NCBI RefSeq assembly: GCF_000526215.1
Contig: NZ_JAFQ01000004.1
Coordinates: forward strand, 124,001-188,000
Length of the DNA: 64,000 nucleotides
DNA from: Nocardia sp. BMG51109
GTDB lineage: Bacteria; Actinomycetota; Actinomycetes; Mycobacteriales; Mycobacteriaceae
Direction of reading: 5' to 3'
Shown here: in pieces, positions 54,034 through 62,860 of the stretch
How positions within the stretch are numbered: position 1 is the first letter of the stretch
Layout: each line of letters starts with the position of its first letter
Translations under genes and position numbers: made by a program
The notes under the pieces: generated by a model
The model's input: only the letters and a program-made list of their open reading frames with translations
Databases searched by the model: none
Told to the model about the DNA's origin: nothing

Positions 54034-55427
54034 CGGCGCCTGCCTCGGATTCGTAGCGGAATACCGGCTACCGGTCGCAGTGACACCGTGGTTCCCAGCT
54101 CGACCGGCTCCGACGAGTTCAGGCCGAGTTCGAAGCGCTGCACGATCAGCGCCAAGGACAACTGGGTTTGCAACAGTGCCATCGTGTTTCCGATGCACTT
54201 GCGCTGCCCGCCGCCGAAGGGGAAGTAGGCGTACTTCGGGCGCTGCGCCTCGCCGGTCGGGCTGAATCTTTCAGGTTCGAAGGACAACGGGTCGGGCCAA
54301 TACTCCGGATTCCGATGCGTCGCATAGGGAACGAGAAAGACCGTAGATCCTGCGGGCAGATGCCAGCCCCCGAGTTCGTCATCAGCCACCGCGTCCCGGG
54401 GATAGGCCCAGATCGGCGGATGCAGTCGCAGCGTCTCGTCGGTCACCATCTTGAGATAGGGCAGATCGGCCAGGTCGGCGAGGTCGGGGGCGCGCCCGGC
54501 GAGTACCTGCTCCACCTCGGCATGCAGACGCTGTTGCGCTTCCGGGTTCGCCGCCAGCTCGTACAGTGCCCAGGCCAGCCCCGTTCCCGTGGTCTCGTGC
54601 CCGGCCATGAAGATCGTCATGATCTCGTCCCGGACAGCCGTATCGGTCAGCGGACGGCCGGTGTCCGCATCGACGGAATCGAGCAGCAGGGAGACCAGGT
54701 CCGCGCGATCGGTGTGCCGGCCGTTTCGATGCGACTCGATGATCCGGCCGACAATGTCGTACATGGTGCGCCGGTCGCGCTCGATCCGCCGGTTCGACGG
54801 GAACGGCAGCCAATCCGGCAGCAGCTGGGGGATGGTACCGCGGAACACGATGGCCTGGATCGCCGTCGACATGGCCTCGGTTACCCGGCCGTGGTCGGCA
54901 TCGAGGTCGGTGTCGAACATGATCTCGCCCAGTGCCCCCAGCGTAATTCGCATCATGGCCGGTACCACATCGCGAACATGCTCTCGCCCGGTGCCGGTAT
55001 CCCAGCTATCGAGGGTCAGCGAAGTCCAGCGGACCATGGTCTCGGACATCAGGTCCACCGCCGACCTGTGAAACAGCGGATTGACGATCTTACGGTGACT
55101 TTTCCACTCATCACCATCCAGCGTCAGCAACCCACGCCCCATGAAGATCTTGAAGCACTCGTAGCCGAATCCGCGGATATAGTTGTGGTTGTTATCTTGC
55201 AGGACATGCTGGACCAGGTCCGGGTGAAACGACAGGTATGCGGTGAACAACCCCAGCGGCAGCCTGGCAATGTCCCCGTACTCACGCCGCATATCGTTGA
55301 ATAGATCCGGCGCGTTCTGCTGCAACGAACGGCCGTTTCGCAATATGGATACAAAGCCCTTCGGCCCGGGCGGAATCCGTGATCCGCCAGGGGATCTCCG
55401 ACTCGACAATTCGGTGCCGACAGCCAT
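54030..55427 (-). CDS. Cytochrome P450 (CYP102/CYP4-like fatty-acid type)
   Basis: A 465-residue soluble P450. Motifs: I-helix AGHETTG (275-281), K-helix ETLR (331-334), PERF (385-388) and the haem loop FGGGQRKCIG with Cys411. The overall pattern, including PPGPKGF at the start and the long FFGG-type haem loop, resembles class II-like fatty-acid hydroxylases rather than the small actinobacterial antibiotic P450s. ATG 55427 has GGGGAGG nine bases upstream and lies two bases after the synthase stop. It is likely to hydroxylate or desaturate the acyl product; redox partners are not in the window. Confidence 0.93.
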   Translation of the reverse strand: MAVGTELSSRRSPGGSRIPPGPKGFVSILRNGRSLQQNAPDLFNDMRREYGDIARLPLGLFTAYLSFHPDLVQHVLQDNNHNYIRGFGYECFKIFMGRGLLTLDGDEWKSHRKIVNPLFHRSAVDLMSETMVRWTSLTLDSWDTGTGREHVRDVVPAMMRITLGALGEIMFDTDLDADHGRVTEAMSTAIQAIVFRGTIPQLLPDWLPFPSNRRIERDRRTMYDIVGRIIESHRNGRHTDRADLVSLLLDSVDADTGRPLTDTAVRDEIMTIFMAGHETTGTGLAWALYELAANPEAQQRLHAEVEQVLAGRAPDLADLADLPYLKMVTDETLRLHPPIWAYPRDAVADDELGGWHLPAGSTVFLVPYATHRNPEYWPDPLSFEPERFSPTGEAQRPKYAYFPFGGGQRKCIGNTMALLQTQLSLALIVQRFELGLNSSEPVELGTTVSLRPVAGIPLRIRGRRR

Positions 55428-55429
55428 GA

Positions 55430-58400
55430 CTATTGTCCTCCCCGGCGCGGCAGAGCCGCTGTCACGCCGTTGTTGTTGAGCCTGGCGGCGCTCGAGGCCG
55501 CGGTGCCGACCGGCGGCGGTATGACAGCACCCGAGGCAATATCCAGATACCCGGCCAATGACCAGTCGATGTCGCTGAGCTGGAGCAGAATCGGCCCGCC
55601 GCGCCGTGCGGCGACAAATCTGTTGTCCGTTCCTGCGGTGTGGCCGTCCGCCGATGGGTTCGGCAACATCGCATATAGGTCGACCGTGCCGGACTCCGCA
55701 CCGAGCAGCGCGTCGTTCGTACGCTCGAAGAGATCGACCCGGCCGATCCGCAGCACCGCGGCGATCGGGAGCCTTCCGTCATCGCCTTCGGTGAGAACAC
55801 CGGTGCGCAACAGTCCGTCCAACAGGACCACCGGCACGCCGAACCGGCTGTAGACCCCGTCCGAAGCTGGGACGCCGGCCCGGTAAGTCGACCTCTTGCC
55901 GAGCGGATGAATTCTGGGATCACGAGTGGAGACGAACTCGTGCGTCAACGAGATCGGCGCCGCCGGGTGATGGTACGGATCGATCACGGACAGTTCCTCG
56001 GCCTGATACCACTCGTTCCAGTCCGGCGCTGGTGGAAGTTGCGCCGCGAGGTGAACCTTGGCGGTGGCGTGGGGTCTGTCCTGCACCAGAACCGTGCCGT
56101 TCGGAGCCGTGACATCGCCTGTCACCGTGACGTGCACAACCGCATGCCCCTGTGCCGGACTCCACTCGACGACGGTGGCGGTCACTCGCTTGAGCTGCCG
56201 CCGATCCGCATGCGGCAGCTTCAGGAAATGATGGAACGCCAAATCCTCCAACGCGTGCACGCGCAGTTCCGGCAGGACAGCTGCTGCCGCCTCCGAGGCG
56301 ATCTCGGCATAGAACGCCCCAGGCAGCGTCGGCACGCCGTTGACGCAGTGGTGCTTCAGGTACGGATCTCGGGACTGCGAGAACTCTCGCTCGAATATCG
56401 CCCAAGGCAGGCCGTCAGCAACACCCTTTTCGACGCATCTATCGAGGAAGAACGGGGCGCCCGCGGACCGCACCAAACCCGGCAAGAGCGATTCGACGGT
56501 CGCGCACTCCGCGTCACCCAGATATCCGACGTACGGTTCGCGGGCAGGCAGACCCACAGCATGCAGGAAGTGCCGAATCCCTTCGGACGTAGACATATTC
56601 GAGTAATAACCGGTCTTGTCGAAGTATGCCCTCGTCAGCTCGTCCGCTCCCAGCCCGACCTCGCCCCACAGTGTCCAGCCCATGGTGAACTCGTCGGCTC
56701 CTACCACCCGATCCTGGAAACCAGCGGCCGTTCCGAGAAAATCATTGGCCGAAGCATAGTCCGCTTCGCCTACCTGGCCGGTAATCCCCAGCAGAGAGCC
56801 GAAATTGCACCACATGCGCGGTGTCCGGCCGGCCAGTGCCCGTTTCAGGTGCAAGTAGCCCTGTAGCTTCACATCGCGAATCCTGCGGAAGTCGGCAAAT
56901 TTCTTGGCGTGAATAGGTGCCGACTGGTTCAGACCCGCCGCATTGATCAGGAGGTCGATCTGCCCGGACTCCGAAATGACCTGATCCATAACGGATTTCA
57001 CCTGGACCTCATCGGTGATGTCACAGCGGAGGTATCGCACCTTCGCGCCGTGCTCACCGATACGTGCCAGGTTCGACGCAGTGACGCGAGCACTACCGAT
57101 CCGGTCGTACTCCCGATTCACATCACCGACTGTCCGCCCCGCCCCGGGATTCAGATTCCGGCGAATGAAGTCCGCTCGCCCCGCAGCGAAGTCGGCAGCA
57201 CTCATGTCGAGATAGGACGACGCCGACCCGTCCATCTCGGTGCTCCCCAGGACGTAGCACACCACCTTCGTCTCGCGGGCCAGGGCCACCAGAAGCTCAG
57301 CCGTGATGCCCCTGCCGCCACCAACCGCGACGACGACCGAACCATCCTGGAGGGAACCGCGACTGTCACCGGCCTCCATCACGGGCGGCACCGCCAACTC
57401 GGCGACGAATCGCTCCACACCCTGGTAGTAGGTGACCGGCAGCACGCGATTCAGGGTCGACTCGCGCGCGGCCACCTCGCACGCGCGCGCACAATCGCCG
57501 TCGTCGGTCACCAGCGCGAAGACCATGCTGTCCGGACGCTCGAGATGCAACACCTTGAAGAATCCGGTGAACAACCCCACCAGCGGATGCGGTGTGCCGG
57601 CTGTCATCGCGTCCAACAGCAATCCGATATGACTCGAGTCGTCACCGCGCATCGTATCGGCACGATGCTGTACAAGGAGAAACAACAGATCGTGCAGGGT
57701 TCGGGAAGAGCCGATTCGCTCCGCTCCCGGGTGCTGGTCCAGATCGACCGCCGCACTGGTGATCAAACGAACATGACGCACGCGGCACTCCGCATCCACA
57801 AGTGTGAGCGCGTCCGCCACGGCCGTCGCGGTGACCTCCGGGATGAAGACGAACCCGCTACCGTCCGGCGGCTCGGTGGTCGACAGCACCACTGTCGAGC
57901 CGGGCAGTTCGATGTCGGCCAACCTCGCCGGAATATCGGTGATCACGATGGTGGGAGCTGCCGGCCAGAAGGGAACACCTGCCGTGGTCTCAGCGCCGGG
58001 CTCCGGGACGAGGCGCCACGTATACGGCCGCACCTTGTCGGCCGGCTCCACCGGGGCCGGACCACATACGCGCAACGCGAGGTCGGATACCCCGTCCTCA
58101 CCTCGGCACACCACAACCGTGCTGCCCGACCGCTCGACATGTTCGAGAGCCTCCAAGATGCCGACGGCCCCTTCGGCGCCGAGGAAGCATGCGGTCCTTC
58201 CCGGATGCTCTGCGCCACAAATCATCTGGCTTCCAGCCGCGGCGGGCGCGGACTCGTCTGCGTCGAGGAAACCGAGGATCGGCAGTCCTGCCGCCACCGC
58301 GACGCTCTCGGTGGTCAGCCCCATCAACAACGTCGCCTCGGCCAGGGAGGTCCCGGCCGGCAGCGCCTCGCCGATCAACCGGCGAATCTCGGGTGTCGAG

Positions 58401-61387
58401 TTCCCATTCGTGCCGCCGACCAGCGCCACCTTGATATCTCCGTGCCGGAGATACTTCTCGGCAACCGACACTGCGCTCAAGACCGATGTGAAGCCGGTAT
58501 CGACGGTCATATTGAGGCCGTTGAGCCCGAAATAGTTGGCTACCCTGGCCGGGATCACATTGGGCATCATGCCCGGGAAGGTCACCTCACTCGACACCGG
58601 AACCGCCGCTCGCACCTCGGCCGCGATCTCATCGACGAGACCACGCAGTACGCCGTCGTCGTTCGATAGCGCATCCTCGGTAAACGCCGAGCCGAGGTCA
58701 TCGAGATAGCAACGAGCCGCGTAGCGGGTCGCGTTATGCGTGGCCCCGAAATGTCCCAGAATGACGCCGGTTTCCTCTGTATTTTCTTCCCAGAACGTGC
58801 CCAGCTGTCGTCGAATCGACGCGGCACATTGAATTACCATCAACTGACACCGGTCGATCCCCCGCGCCGACGGCGGCGGCATCCGCACCTCGTGCAGTGG
58901 GGGAAGCGGATACGTGGTTCCGAAGGAGAGATCGGCTTCGCCCCGGGCGTGCGCGCCCTGCCATGCACTCAGTTCGCACATGCCCGGAAAAAGACTCGCG
59001 GTGGCGACGACGGCGATGCGCTCGGGTTGCGTCCGCGGCGCGGACTCTTCCCTCGCCACCACCCGAACCGCGGCCACGTCCGATGGTTCTTCCACCACGA
59101 GGTGCGCATTGGTGCCGCCGAACCCGAACCCGGACACCGCTGCGATACGGGGGGTGCCGTCGGCATGCACCGGCCACTCCGTTATCTCCGTGGGGATTTC
59201 GAGGTTCGTGGAATCGATTCCGAATGCCTTCGGCGACTCGGCATAGTTGTGTTGCGGAGGAATTGCACCGTGACGCATCGCCAGCAGCACATGAATCAAC
59301 GACGCGGTGCCCGCGGCCCAGCCCGTGTGCCCGATGACCGACTTGTTGGAAGTGACCAGCACCGGCCGGTCTCCCGCCAGCGTTTCCCGCAGCGTGGTGA
59401 ACTCCGCCAGATCGCCTGCCGGCGTTCCGGTCGCATGCGCCACAACCCAATCCGGCCTGAGACCCGGCTCGTTCGCCCGGACCAGCGCCCGACGAATAGC
59501 CAGTTTCTGCCCGACCGCGCTGGGAGCGTAGATAGCCTTGCCCTTGCCATCGGACGAACTGCCGAAGGCTTTGATCATGCCCAATACCCGGTCGCCGTCT
59601 TCGCGTGCACGTCGAAGCGTCTTCAGGACGACGGTGGCGGCGCCGTCGGAGAACAGCACCCCGTCACTGTCACGATCCAGCGAACGCACTTGGCCTTGCT
59701 CCGACAGCCCGCTGAGCTTCGCGAACAGCACCGAGCCCCGCGGGCCGACCGCGAAAGCGCCGCCGCAGACGACAATGTCGTGATCACCGTCGAGCAGCCG
59801 CTTGACTCCGAGGTCTATCGCGTACAACGACGAAGAGCAGGCCGTGTCGACCATCATCAGGTCGGATCCGGGCGGAAGAACTCCGTCTATAGCGCCCAGC
59901 CCCACGCGATGTGGGAAGAACCGCAACGGATCCGGTCCACTGCGCGGATACTTGCGGCACAGTATCTCATCGACCGCTGCCGACAAGCGGGCGCGAGCTT
60001 CGCCATCGAGTTCGCTCCGCGCGACGACGGACTCCAGCCTGCTCATGAAGCCGGCGTGCACCATGGCTTCCTCCAGGTGCTGGCTGCCGTCAGCGGTGTA
60101 GCCGACAAAGCATCCGAAACGGTCGGCAGGGCGCCGTGACACCGTCGCCAGCGCCTGCATGATCGAATGCCGCAGCCACAGTGTGGTCGATTCGAGGTCG
60201 CCTTCCGTCTGCCCGGTCCCGCGCAATTCCGCCGCCAACGCGGCATCAGGAACAAAATCGGTCACGAAAGCCGAACTGCGCGAGTAGGTCTTGTCTTCCG
60301 CGTGGCTGTCAGCCGAGTAGAAGTTGGCGGCGGTCCAGCGATCCTCCGGTACCGGAGTGAACCGCGCCGCGCCGTTCAACAGCTCGTCCCAGTACTCGTC
60401 CGGATTATTGGCGCCCGGGACGACAATCCCCATGCCCACGACCGCGATCGCGTCGGCATCAGCATCAAAGGCAGGGTCGCCGGCGGCAGCAGCAGCATCG
60501 GCGGCAGTGGCCTCGATGGCGGCAGGGACATCAGTGGGGACGGGAACGTCGGCGGGTGCGGCATATTCGATCGGCTCAGCAAGTGGCTCGACGATTCCCG
60601 GTGGCGGCGACAACAGGGCGTATCCGGTGGACAGTCCCCCGTCCGCCAGAATCATCTGCCCGGTGATCCAACTGGCCCTGTCGGAGGCGAGAAAGCTGAC
60701 CACATCGGCCAGTTCCTCGGGTCGGCCGAGTCGACGCATCGGAGTGGCGTCGATGATCGCCTGCTGCATTCGTTCGGCATCGGGGAACTTGTCGGCCACC
60801 GGGCTCACCAGCATGCCGGCGGCCGCGGTGTTCACTCGGATCCCCGCAGGCGCATACTCGACCGCCAGGTACCGGGTCATCGCCTCCACCGCAGCCTTGG
60901 CGGGACCACACGCGAAGTAGTTGGCCATCACCAGATTTCCGCCGCCCAATGTCGAGACATTGACGATTGCCGCGCCCGGTCGGCCCTTCATGAGCTCCGC
61001 TGCGCGGCGCGCACAGCCGTATCCGCCCTTGAGATTGGTTCCGACGGCCCTGTCGAGCATGTCCTCGGTGACATCCGAGGTAGCGACCAATCGGCCGTCG
61101 GCGGCATTATTCACCAGAATATCCAGCCCACCGAATTCTTCGGCGATCTCAGCGAACATACGGTCCCGTTGCTCCGACACAGCGACGGACGCTCGAATCA
61201 CGTGGGCGCGACCGCCGCGGGCTTCGATTTCCTCCCTCGTCCGCCGCGCCTCTTCCGGGGATCGCAAATGATTGATGATGACGGTCGCGCCTTCGGCTGC
61301 CAACCGCAGGGCGATGATCTTGCCCACGTTCCGGGCACCACCCGTGACCAGAGCAATCTTTCCGGCAAGTTCGCCATGAGCTGTCAT
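55430..61387 (-). CDS. Multidomain PUFA-synthase-like protein: enoyl reductase-KS-KS0/CLF-KR-DH
   Basis: A 1985-residue megasynthase. Domain 1 (1-255) is an enoyl reductase like FabL: GGARNVG at the NAD site and Tyr157-x6-Lys164, the enoyl-reductase spacing. After a 50-residue Ala/Pro/Asp linker, the ketosynthase (312-765) has Cys517 (DTACSSS), His651 and His687, so it is complete. A second KS-like domain (790-1085) has Phe966 where cysteine should be (DTGFTS), like a chain-length factor. A ketoreductase (1115-1640; GGGRGI, Ser1531, Tyr1544-x3-Asn1548) and a dehydratase (1665-1960; His1680-x3-Gly-x4-Pro) follow. There is no AT or ACP; these are on the preceding gene. Confidence 0.9.
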   Translation of the reverse strand: MTAHGELAGKIALVTGGARNVGKIIALRLAAEGATVIINHLRSPEEARRTREEIEARGGRAHVIRASVAVSEQRDRMFAEIAEEFGGLDILVNNAADGRLVATSDVTEDMLDRAVGTNLKGGYGCARRAAELMKGRPGAAIVNVSTLGGGNLVMANYFACGPAKAAVEAMTRYLAVEYAPAGIRVNTAAAGMLVSPVADKFPDAERMQQAIIDATPMRRLGRPEELADVVSFLASDRASWITGQMILADGGLSTGYALLSPPPGIVEPLAEPIEYAAPADVPVPTDVPAAIEATAADAAAAAGDPAFDADADAIAVVGMGIVVPGANNPDEYWDELLNGAARFTPVPEDRWTAANFYSADSHAEDKTYSRSSAFVTDFVPDAALAAELRGTGQTEGDLESTTLWLRHSIMQALATVSRRPADRFGCFVGYTADGSQHLEEAMVHAGFMSRLESVVARSELDGEARARLSAAVDEILCRKYPRSGPDPLRFFPHRVGLGAIDGVLPPGSDLMMVDTACSSSLYAIDLGVKRLLDGDHDIVVCGGAFAVGPRGSVLFAKLSGLSEQGQVRSLDRDSDGVLFSDGAATVVLKTLRRAREDGDRVLGMIKAFGSSSDGKGKAIYAPSAVGQKLAIRRALVRANEPGLRPDWVVAHATGTPAGDLAEFTTLRETLAGDRPVLVTSNKSVIGHTGWAAGTASLIHVLLAMRHGAIPPQHNYAESPKAFGIDSTNLEIPTEITEWPVHADGTPRIAAVSGFGFGGTNAHLVVEEPSDVAAVRVVAREESAPRTQPERIAVVATASLFPGMCELSAWQGAHARGEADLSFGTTYPLPPLHEVRMPPPSARGIDRCQLMVIQCAASIRRQLGTFWEENTEETGVILGHFGATHNATRYAARCYLDDLGSAFTEDALSNDDGVLRGLVDEIAAEVRAAVPVSSEVTFPGMMPNVIPARVANYFGLNGLNMTVDTGFTSVLSAVSVAEKYLRHGDIKVALVGGTNGNSTPEIRRLIGEALPAGTSLAEATLLMGLTTESVAVAAGLPILGFLDADESAPAAAGSQMICGAEHPGRTACFLGAEGAVGILEALEHVERSGSTVVVCRGEDGVSDLALRVCGPAPVEPADKVRPYTWRLVPEPGAETTAGVPFWPAAPTIVITDIPARLADIELPGSTVVLSTTEPPDGSGFVFIPEVTATAVADALTLVDAECRVRHVRLITSAAVDLDQHPGAERIGSSRTLHDLLFLLVQHRADTMRGDDSSHIGLLLDAMTAGTPHPLVGLFTGFFKVLHLERPDSMVFALVTDDGDCARACEVAARESTLNRVLPVTYYQGVERFVAELAVPPVMEAGDSRGSLQDGSVVVAVGGGRGITAELLVALARETKVVCYVLGSTEMDGSASSYLDMSAADFAAGRADFIRRNLNPGAGRTVGDVNREYDRIGSARVTASNLARIGEHGAKVRYLRCDITDEVQVKSVMDQVISESGQIDLLINAAGLNQSAPIHAKKFADFRRIRDVKLQGYLHLKRALAGRTPRMWCNFGSLLGITGQVGEADYASANDFLGTAAGFQDRVVGADEFTMGWTLWGEVGLGADELTRAYFDKTGYYSNMSTSEGIRHFLHAVGLPAREPYVGYLGDAECATVESLLPGLVRSAGAPFFLDRCVEKGVADGLPWAIFEREFSQSRDPYLKHHCVNGVPTLPGAFYAEIASEAAAAVLPELRVHALEDLAFHHFLKLPHADRRQLKRVTATVVEWSPAQGHAVVHVTVTGDVTAPNGTVLVQDRPHATAKVHLAAQLPPAPDWNEWYQAEELSVIDPYHHPAAPISLTHEFVSTRDPRIHPLGKRSTYRAGVPASDGVYSRFGVPVVLLDGLLRTGVLTEGDDGRLPIAAVLRIGRVDLFERTNDALLGAESGTVDLYAMLPNPSADGHTAGTDNRFVAARRGGPILLQLSDIDWSLAGYLDIASGAVIPPPVGTAASSAARLNNNGVTAALPRRGGQ

Positions 61388-61396
61388 GTTTCGGTC

Positions 61397-62836
61397 CTAA
61401 CCCGCCGCAAGAACGAGATCGGCGATGCGCCCCAGGGTGTTGTGTTCCGATACCCCGAAATCAGCCGGCCGGGGAGGAAGTCCGAATCGGTCGCTCACCC
61501 GCGCCAGCAATTCCATCTGTTTGACCGAGTCGACACCCAGTTCGCCTTCCAGGTCGGTGTCCTCTTCGAAAACCTCGGTCGGGTATTCCAAAGCCTCCGC
61601 GTACATCGTCACGAGCGAGTCGATAACCTCCGGTCGGCGGCCGGGTTCGTTCGATGGCGCAGGCGCTGCGGGAACGTCGGCTGTACTGGATGAAAACTCT
61701 TGTGACGGTTCGCCATCCGCCCTGTCGCGCATCGCCGCCGCGTATTCGAGGCGCGCAAATTCGACCACCCGCGCACCCCGGTCCCGCCAGAACTCCGAGA
61801 ATTCCGCCGAATCCAGTTCCGGCAGAAGAAGATTCCGCGGCGAGAGATCTGCGGAGCCCGTTGTCGCCACGCCCGCAACGGCCAATGCGTCGAGCGCGTC
61901 CGATATCGGATGCGTCGGCGTCAGCACAGCCATCGCTTGGTGCCTGCGGCCTTCCAGCACCCTGCCGGCAATCTTGGTCAGGGCGTCGAGCCCGCCGCTC
62001 TCTACGAACATTCCGACACCGGTGGCGTACACCTCGCGGACGGCACCGGCGTAGCCCACCGGCCGAACCAGATGCTCGGACAACGCGGCGGTCAGATCGT
62101 CCGACGGTTGATAGATTCGCCCCAGAATGGGCGAGAAGACATCGATTTCGGTCGGCCGTTGCCTGATATGCCGTATTCGTCGTTCGAAATCGACCGCCGC
62201 CGCGCTCAAGAGCGGGCTGTGGAAAGGGTAGGGCGACCGCAACGGATGGAAGGCCACATCCAGGGCGCCTGCCACCTTCGCGATCTTGTCCATGGTCACC
62301 CGGCGGCCGGATACCACGGTCTGCAGGTCGTGATTCTCCGCGGCGATGACGGTATCCGGGTCCTGCAGCAGCGCCAGGAGGCCGGCAGTCGTCTGACGGT
62401 CGGCGCGCAGGGCGGCCATGTAACCGTCCTCGACCTGGGCGGAACGCAGCGCGGCAACCCGGTGACACATCAGCTCGGCGCCCTCGGCAACGGTGAACGC
62501 GCCCGCGCTGACGAGAGCGGCGATCTCACCGACACTGTGTCCGAGCAGCACTGTCGGCGCCACCCCCCGGGACCGCAGAATACGGAACGTCGCCACAGCG
62601 GTGCTGTACATGACGATCTGCATCATGTCGGTGGCGAGCGGGTCCGAACCGGTGCCGCTCGCGGACTTCCCACCGCCGATCCAGGACGACAGCGATTCAC
62701 CCAGAAAGGACTCGGCTACGGTGTCGATCTCGGTGAGTACGGATTTCGCCTCCTGGTACGTGTCGCAGAGATTCTCCAGCGCACCATCGAAATTGGCTCC
62801 CTGTCCGGGAAACTGAATCGCAACTTTCTCGGTCAT
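61397..62836 (-). CDS. Acyltransferase-ACP didomain protein
   Basis: A 479-residue protein supplying the two functions missing from the megasynthase. The acyltransferase has FPGQG near the start, the nucleophile Ser101 in GHSVGE and His206 in YPFHSP, the latter of the malonyl-type (FH) rather than methylmalonyl (SH) kind. After an Ala/Pro/Ser linker (about 375-400) comes a carrier domain with Ser437 in ELGVDSVKQMELL; the DSVK form is typical of PUFA-synthase carriers. ATG 62836 (GGAG six bases before) is preferred to GTG 62839. The stop is nine bases before the synthase start. Confidence 0.92.
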   Translation of the reverse strand: MTEKVAIQFPGQGANFDGALENLCDTYQEAKSVLTEIDTVAESFLGESLSSWIGGGKSASGTGSDPLATDMMQIVMYSTAVATFRILRSRGVAPTVLLGHSVGEIAALVSAGAFTVAEGAELMCHRVAALRSAQVEDGYMAALRADRQTTAGLLALLQDPDTVIAAENHDLQTVVSGRRVTMDKIAKVAGALDVAFHPLRSPYPFHSPLLSAAAVDFERRIRHIRQRPTEIDVFSPILGRIYQPSDDLTAALSEHLVRPVGYAGAVREVYATGVGMFVESGGLDALTKIAGRVLEGRRHQAMAVLTPTHPISDALDALAVAGVATTGSADLSPRNLLLPELDSAEFSEFWRDRGARVVEFARLEYAAAMRDRADGEPSQEFSSSTADVPAAPAPSNEPGRRPEVIDSLVTMYAEALEYPTEVFEEDTDLEGELGVDSVKQMELLARVSDRFGLPPRPADFGVSEHNTLGRIADLVLAAG

Positions 62837-62860
62837 CACTTACTCCGATACCTACCGCTG

